A DNA stretch of 64,000 bases from Poa pratensis (taxonomy: Eukaryota; Streptophyta; Magnoliopsida; Poales; Poaceae): positions 79,152,394 through 79,216,393 of the forward strand of contig CAMZMU010000117.1 in the NCBI GenBank assembly GCA_947311845.1, in the 5' to 3' direction. Of this stretch, positions 58,591 to 64,000 are shown piece after piece (position 1 is the first letter of the stretch; each line of letters starts with the position of its first letter). The translations under genes were made by a program, and so were the position numbers. The notes under the pieces are model-generated. The model saw only the letters and a program-made list of their open reading frames with translations, was not told where the DNA came from and did not search any database.

Positions 58591-58616
58591 AGAATTGGGT
58601 TTTCCTACTAGTGCGT

Positions 58617-58733
58617 TCTCTAATTCCTTGATGAGATGCAACAAGACCATATGCTCTACAACGTCGTAGAGATCACCTCCTCATTGTCGGACCACTCATC
58701 TGAGTTGGACGAAGAAGAAGAACTCCAGTTCAT
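58617..58733 (-). pseudogene. PIF/Harbinger transposase, N-terminal fragment beyond CACTA-2
   Basis: It starts MNWSSSSSSNSDEWSDNEEV at 58733, the acidic Ser-rich start usual for this family. A one-base shift near 58657 separates it from EHMVLLHLIKELEN at the CACTA-2 border. If CACTA-2 and one CGT copy are ignored, the frame runs on into ENKRKGRGSKIGCLC and then the DYFAEVPTYPAHLF block at 49630. CACTA-2 therefore landed within the transposase coding region. Confidence 0.8.
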
Positions 58734-59359
58734 CTAAACAAATGAATATTGCCCAATTAAACTACAAATCGACCAATTCCTAAATCTACAACAACCGTAA
58801 ATCGATGAAGAAACTTACCTTCTTCTCCACCGATGGCCCCAAATCGGATATGCGCTGCACAACCTCTCACAGACGACCGACCCCAAATCGGCTTCTCCAA
58901 CTACCGCGAGAATGCGGGCCACAACATCGGTGCTCATACACGCCCGGAGCAGCCCCTCCCAGTCCCAACTACCCCTCCGGCAAGCTCTGCGATGGATCCA
59001 TGGAGATGGCGGCGGCCACGGACGCACGGAAGGGATACGCCACCATGGGGCCAAAACACGGTGGAAACAAAGCGGCAGGAGGAGGCGAAGGTTTTACATG
59101 GTGCAGGGAAGCCAGGGGCGGTGGCAGTGCAGGCAGAAGGGAGGGGCTGGCTGAAAAGGTTTAGCTTCAGCTCTCTCGTGCCAAGAATTCTGGGAACACC
59201 AAAGATTCCGCAGAAACCGAAAATATGAAGAGCTTGGGGGAGGAAAAATATCTCGCCCTAGATTTGTATTTTCGAGGCGGCCATCTTAGTCGTATCTGGT
59301 AGGGTCGTTTGTTTGCTCTGGACCTAGAAAAAGCCTATTCGGGATCTCCTAGAAATGCT
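58734..59359. other. PIF/Harbinger 5' region, no clear gene
   Basis: This lies between the transposase start and the right terminal repeat. Several overlapping frames exist on both strands (58805-59228), without a recognised domain; a Myb-like PIF ORF was looked for and not seen. Confidence 0.45.
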
Positions 59360-59360
59360 C

Positions 59361-60083
59361 TATGAGGTACAACATGTGCAACCGGTCCCTCCAAGTACCC
59401 CAAAACTCTCTCAATGTGTCCGCCTATTCCCATAGTCAGGCCATATATGGGCTGAGTATGAATATGAGTATAAGGATGTCCAAGTGTGTTCGGGCTGTCC
59501 GCCTGGCCCATTATGGACCATTTTTCACTTTCTTTCTTTTTCTTTCTTTCTTTTGTCCTTCTTATATTATTCTCTCTCATTTCCCATCACACAATTTTGA
59601 AGGGAAATACACATTTTTGAGTTGCAAAACAGAAAATTTAGGGACCAAATTTTCCTACCATAATTGTCGCTCCTCCTCCTCGTGAGGGCCCGCTAGAAGT
59701 TTTTACCAAGGTTAAGTGAGTAATTTCTCGTCGCAACCAAAAAAAATGAATGGAGAGACTGGTCAAAGACTCGAGGAGACAATTGACCTTCGTCTTCCGC
59801 TGAGACTCCTCCCCAAACTGCCCAACCCAGAACTTCCACTCACCCCGGCGTTTTGCCCTTGCCAGTTGCCAGTTGCCAGTTGCCACCATGGATGGATGAA
59901 CTCATCTCCGAGAAACCAAAACCCCCTCACGCGTGCCACACCATTGGGAAGCTTCCCCGTTCCACAAGCATTCCATCGATCCAACTCTCACCCGTCGATG
60001 CGCATTGAGCTCCAGTCCCTGTTGAGCTCATCTGCTCCCCGCTCCAGGCTCACTGCTAGCACACCACGACAAAAACCTGTAGG
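59361..60083. other. Non-coding spacer with a CTTT microsatellite
   Basis: 59526-59556 is a (CTTT)n-like run. 59860-59885 has three copies of GTTGCCA. No gene is recognised. Confidence 0.5.
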
Positions 60084-62050
60084 GAAAACTATATGCAGTT
60101 CATAGAGTTTTCACTATACCTGACGCAGAAGCTGAGAAGCACACTAGGGACACAACACCGAGGTTTGTAAGGAAGCACCAACCAAATCGCTCTAGAGTCA
60201 TCAGATGAAACATTCAGAATTTATTTGTCGATAGACTATGGCCATCAAAATGGGAATTCCCCAGCAACTTGCTCTGACTCTTAGTACAAAATGATAACAG
60301 CGAGCTTATTTCCCTATACCTAAGCAAATAGAATGGACTTATTATATTAGGTAACATAACAGAGACTCTTCAATGAATAATTGGCTGAAGTCAAGCATTT
60401 CACGGAGCATATGCAGTGAGCACTAAAGCATGTCCATGTGTTTGGAGTACCACACAAATAAATAGAGGCAACATAGATTCTAAAGTCGAAGAAGATATAA
60501 CCTAAGCCAGACTAGATCAGCTAAATCGTCTAGCAGCAGCATAAAAAAAGTCTATAAAATTTGACATAGTGGCAGTAAGGAATTCATCACTCAGCAATTC
60601 AACAACATCAACAAGCTAAGTATCTACCTCAGAGTATTGCGCAATACTGGCTTTACTGTATATGTCACAGAATTTGCATATTTCTAATATATCTGAAACC
60701 AGGCAGATAATGGACATGTTGCTGACAAAAATAACAGTTCAAATTTTCCTGAACATAAGTCTTGCAACCATCAATTGAGCTAAGTAGTTTTCAAACATAA
60801 TTAATGCATCAATAAACGAGTAGTTGCGGGCACAAACTTCATCCAGTTCAAGAACACTAGAAACAAGGACTAAACAAGTCTCTGCAGCAATCAGATGAAA
60901 GACCAAGCATTCAAATCACTCTGCAGCGCTGAAAAGAAGCTATGCTGAACAAGGCTTTGCTTGATCCTATATGTAGCTGTCAAGCTGATACCTCCATCCA
61001 ACTGCGAACTTGCCAGCAATTTGCCCTCAGCTTCAACGAGAAACAGTGTTTTCTTAAATTTGTAGAGGACAAACACATCCCCCTCCTCTTGTACAACTAC
61101 CACATCCCGAGCCTCGTGCTCCTTGAGCTCTGCCACCGGCAATTTGACATGGTATTTATGGGACCAGACCTCGCTATCATAGTCTTGCAACACCCAGATA
61201 TCAACGGCCGTCATGCTATCATTACCGGTGTAGATGCCGAGACTGCCATCCACCTCATACATATATGTTGTGCTTGTCTGAACGACTGGACCGCGCATCA
61301 GATGAAACGACTCGGCTATGGTGTCCAACACTGTTATCATCTTGCCACTCTGATCCTTTTTCAGAGGGTACGGCCACCAACTCCAATGCAGGTTACCACT
61401 GACCATGACAGGTGCGTCGTAGAAGCCTGCCCGCTCCGGCGGAAACCCGATGTACCTCGGTGGCAGCTGGTTGCCTCCCAATGCGAAAACATAGCAGGGT
61501 TCTTTCTCGTAGAACTTCTCCTTGGCCCGCATGTGCAGTACAGCCAGTACTCGCCGGTAGGAGGATGCCGGTACAGCCCGGAGACTCTGAAGTCATATAT
61601 CTCCGGGACATGACCAATCTGGCGCGTGGTTGGGTTACAGATGAAGTCGCGCTGGATATAAGGCGAGGGGAACGTGCAACCCGAGAGAAGGAGAAGGCCG
61701 TCGCAGGACGCCTCCACCCTAATTTCAGTAGAGTCGTTAATCCGGGCGATGGGCAGGAGCCGGGCCTCGCCGGCGGCGGCGGCGGCCCGGTGGTCGAAGG
61801 CGCGGAGATCGCCCCACGTGCTGCCGCGTTTGAAAAGGACGACGAGGGGGAGGGATGGCTGGTGGCGGTGGTGTGCCAGGAGGATGTCGCGGGTGGAGGC
61901 GAGGCGGCGCCAGGCGCGGCAGATGGCGCGGCAGCGCACGATGTCGTTGGGAGGCAGGCGCACGAGGATCTTGAAGCCGAAGATCTCCTCCGGGAGGCCG
62001 ATGCAGAGCGGGTTCGGTTCTATTCTTTGGAGCGCCGCCATGGTCACCGG
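60084..62050 (-). repeat. F-box duplication, unit 2
   Basis: A diverged direct copy of 45900-47890. Similarity runs from the 3' flank (near 60084) to just past the start codon. It lacks the short Stowaway remnant of unit 1. Confidence 0.85.
60891..62047 (-). pseudogene. F-box protein paralogue, frameshifted
   Basis: The 5' part (62047 to about 61540) encodes an F-box (LPEEIFGFKILVRLPPNDIV, CRAICRAWRRLASTRDILLAHH) and the start of the FBA-type domain (ICNPTTRQIGHVPEIYDF, GLYRHPPTGEYWL). One base is missing relative to the paralogue near 61537. The rest (about 61535-60891, RAKEKFYEKEPCYVFALGGN to LNAWSFI) continues in another frame. The end also differs: the paralogue stops at SALRG, while this copy reads on for eight further residues. 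Both halves otherwise keep open frames, so the break is recent, or an error. If translated as is, an F-box with a truncated target-binding domain of about 228 aa would result. Confidence 0.85.
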
Positions 62051-63565
62051 CCGAATGCTCAGCGATTATTTCTCGGGCAGAAGAGGAATGAAGGTGGAGG
62101 TGACGGCGGACGGTGGACTTTGTTTTGTGGATCCTGAGGTGGGATTAGATCAAGGCAAACAGCCACAGCCGGCTACCGCGCGCGGAAGCGGCACGGGAGT
62201 ACAAGATGAGGCGCGGGAGGTCAGGGAAGCACATGGAAAGCCCAGCCGGCGACGCCGACGGCCACCGTACGGCCGCACCGGTCACCCTGCGCGGAGCTAG
62301 GGTTTGACGCGGGGTGCGTGCGGAGGGGCGTAGATCACTACAGCGGCGGGGAATCGGCGGTGGAGACCGAGACGAACTCGTGCCGGTGAGCGGAAGCACC
62401 AGGAGGTGGCAGAGGCGGCCGGAATCAGTGGAGGCGGCGGCGTTGCAGTTATGGTGTGGAGCAGAGTTTCACAGGGTATCGGGAGAGATGAGTTACACAA
62501 GACTTGAAAAATGTTGGTTTTCCGTGAAACCTGGCGTGTGCACATAGAATACCGAGATGTTCAGGTCAAATTTTCTGGAATTTCAAAATATTTGTTTAGT
62601 GTGACATGAGCATATGCTCCTATGTGCCAAAGCGAATTTCAGATGACAATTTAGAGTTTTTCACTAAAAATTGAGAAAATTTAATTGTTGTGTTTTATAG
62701 TTGCTTGTTGTTGATGGCAACTTCATGTGCTATAAATTTTCCCCAGTAGTTTTCCCTTTTGTTGTATCCCTATCTTCATCACCGCTACTTATACAGGATG
62801 CAAATTGGCTGAGATACAATCAATCATATCTGTCAAACACACTCAATTAAATGATCTATATCGCTCCAATGTTGAGCTCAACTCAACACAATTTTCAAGT
62901 CCAGTGACACAACATGTTAGTTCGATTCATCTAATCTATATAAAAAAAAAGAGTGTACGTGAGGGATACATGAGCCTCGTCTTGGCCCTCCTCTTACCTA
63001 TTACTTCTCGCCTTAAAAATCTCTCTCGCCACAATCCACATGGCGCGCTACCCCCTCGCACAACTTGGCCGACCTTCACGTCGGCCGAGATCCATCATCC
63101 TCGGGCACATCCATCGACTGAGGTGTGCTAGCGCCCACGTGGACTTGTGTTGGCTGTCATCTTTGCTAATTGTCGGGACAACGAAAAATGAAAATGAAAA
63201 TGATGTTGATAACTAAAGATAAATTTTGGGTAAGCTGTTGGAGATGCTCTTAGGAGACGGCGATGATCGCTTGAGATATGGAGAGGAAGAGGACAAAATA
63301 GGAGAGAGAGAGCGGGTCGAGCGGAGGCGACTCACTTATTTGTGGGCCAGTCCGGACACGAGAGGACATAGAACGGACACCAAACACTGTCCGCTCACCA
63401 TAAATCAAGATCAAACTTGGGCCAGAAATGGGGCGAAACGGACGTGTCCACGGATAAATGTCTGTTTGGTGTGGCCCGATTGGAATGTGTCCATTGTCCG
63501 TGCGGACACAAACAGACAACCCATGTCCGTTTGGGGGGGGGGGGGGAGGGGCGGATGTTGGAGAT
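62051..63565. other. Non-coding stretch, with possible Tourist-like debris
   Basis: 62051-62480 is the GC-rich upstream region of the F-box copy. 62540-63220 shows nothing. CTGTTGGAGATGCTCTTA at 63236-63253 looks like the right end of a PIF/Tourist-type element (TIR plus TTA), but no left end was found. 63340-63545 is rich in GTCCGT/ACGGAC, as in some Triticeae Tourist elements. A run of 14 G at 63533-63546 is a weak spot for sequence accuracy. Confidence 0.35.
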
Positions 63566-64000
63566 TGAAAGTGCATGTGTTACCCCATGTGTGGTTTTGG
63601 TAATTAATGACAATTCTTATGGACTAATGTTTGCATTGAGATATTCTTGTAGATCTTGTCTATAGGAAAAGATAGGAATTCATGTGTTGGACTCTAGAAG
63701 ATTACATGATGACCAAGGTTCTATCCAAGGGTTTATATGAAGAATGGTCATGTGAAGAGTTGAGCTTATCGCAAGCATGGCTTGGAAAAGAAGATTGAGT
63801 GAACTTTCATGTTATCTCCAAGCCATCTTATATATCAAGATAAGAAGATGAATTGCAAGTGGACTCATGAAGACGGAGCTTTGCAAGGCTCTCCCATCAT
63901 GGTGTATGGGGGAGTATTTGGAGAAGTGTTCATCAAGCATGTGCTAGCAAGCACAATCAAGAAATGTGTTCCAACTTGAGAGAGTCAAGATCGTCATCAT
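63566..64000 (+). mobile_element. Probable start of an LTR-type high-copy repeat, cut by window end
   Basis: From TGAAAGTGCATGTGTTACCC onward the sequence is the kind seen in abundant Triticeae LTRs (GTGTGGTTTTGGTAATTAAT block). No coding sequence is present and the element runs off the window. The call rests on recall of similar repeats, not on a paired LTR. Confidence 0.4.

Larger units (their letters stand above)
49712..58613 (-). mobile_element. CACTA transposon 2, complete and possibly autonomous
   Basis: 8902 bases. The left end is CACTAGTACAGAAAAGC at 49712; the right end (inverse) is CACTAGTAGGAAAACCC at 58613. A perfect 3-base target duplication CGT flanks it (49709-49711, 58614-58616). 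Subterminal CTGTGGCGCA arrays at both ends are well preserved. It carries two open genes on the minus strand: a 1148-aa TNP2 transposase and a spliced 467-aa second protein. It is the same family and gene order as CACTA-1, opposite in orientation. Confidence 0.95.
48180..59360 (-). mobile_element. PIF/Harbinger transposon with nested CACTA-2
   Basis: The outer ends are imperfect inverted repeats of about 26 bases: left GAGCATCTCAAGAAGATCCC, right inverse GAGCATTTCTAGGAGATCCC. The flanks are TTA on the left and TAT on the right, so the expected 3-base duplication is decayed. It contains a broken Harbinger DDE transposase on the minus strand. Without CACTA-2 it is about 2.3 kb. A doubled subterminal block of about 65 bases (TCTGCCCC...TTTTATCAAATTCA) lies at 48268-48330 and 48338-48398. 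A Myb-like second ORF, common in PIF elements, was not found. Confidence 0.8.

Noticed and set aside
63226..63613. Possible small gene on either strand
   Set aside because: Overlapping frames in a GTCCGT-rich, Tourist-like stretch with a run of 14 G; no motif.

Overview
This is a nuclear segment of a grass genome, almost certainly Triticeae (wheat, Aegilops, barley or rye type). The evidence is a large load of nested LTR retrotransposons whose LTRs begin TGATACGTCTCC, big CACTA transposons, Stowaway and hAT MITEs, a PIF/Harbinger element, GC-rich first exons, and split low-copy genes of monocot type. All calls come from reading the sequence; no database search was possible. Family names are from memory.

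Layout. 1-4685: nested Ty3/gypsy remains, with the 3' part of one LTR (+) sitting inside a minus-strand gag-protease element. 4686-24369: a gene-bearing island. It holds a three-exon remorin gene (8725-10449), a partial tandem duplicate of that gene's last exon and 3' flank (13139-15797), a four-exon NDC80 kinetochore gene on the minus strand (16290-21852) with two apparent single-base frameshifts in exon 1, and small transposons. 24370-40862: CACTA-1, whose transposase gene is broken by a very young 8.2-kb gypsy element (27448-35614, TSD GTTAC). 40866-48179: a small island with TOM5 (52 aa, two exons) and an intact F-box gene (minus). 48180-59360: a PIF/Harbinger element, whose transposase gene is split by CACTA-2 (49712-58613, TSD CGT). 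CACTA-2 has intact ends and two open genes. 59361-62047: a duplicated F-box copy with a frameshift. 62048-64000: non-coding, ending in what looks like the start of another LTR-type repeat.

The most interesting material is in the two CACTA elements. They belong to one family and share an unusual plan: terminal repeat array, CT/GC-rich leader, hairpin-forming cassette, TNP2 transposase gene, then an internal repeat array, leader, cassette and second gene. The second protein looks like an Ulp1/C48 protease fold that has lost its catalytic His and Cys in both copies. CACTA-2 appears capable of encoding both proteins and may be autonomous; CACTA-1 is dead. The host genes (remorin, NDC80, TOM5, F-box) are unrelated in function and are neighbours only.
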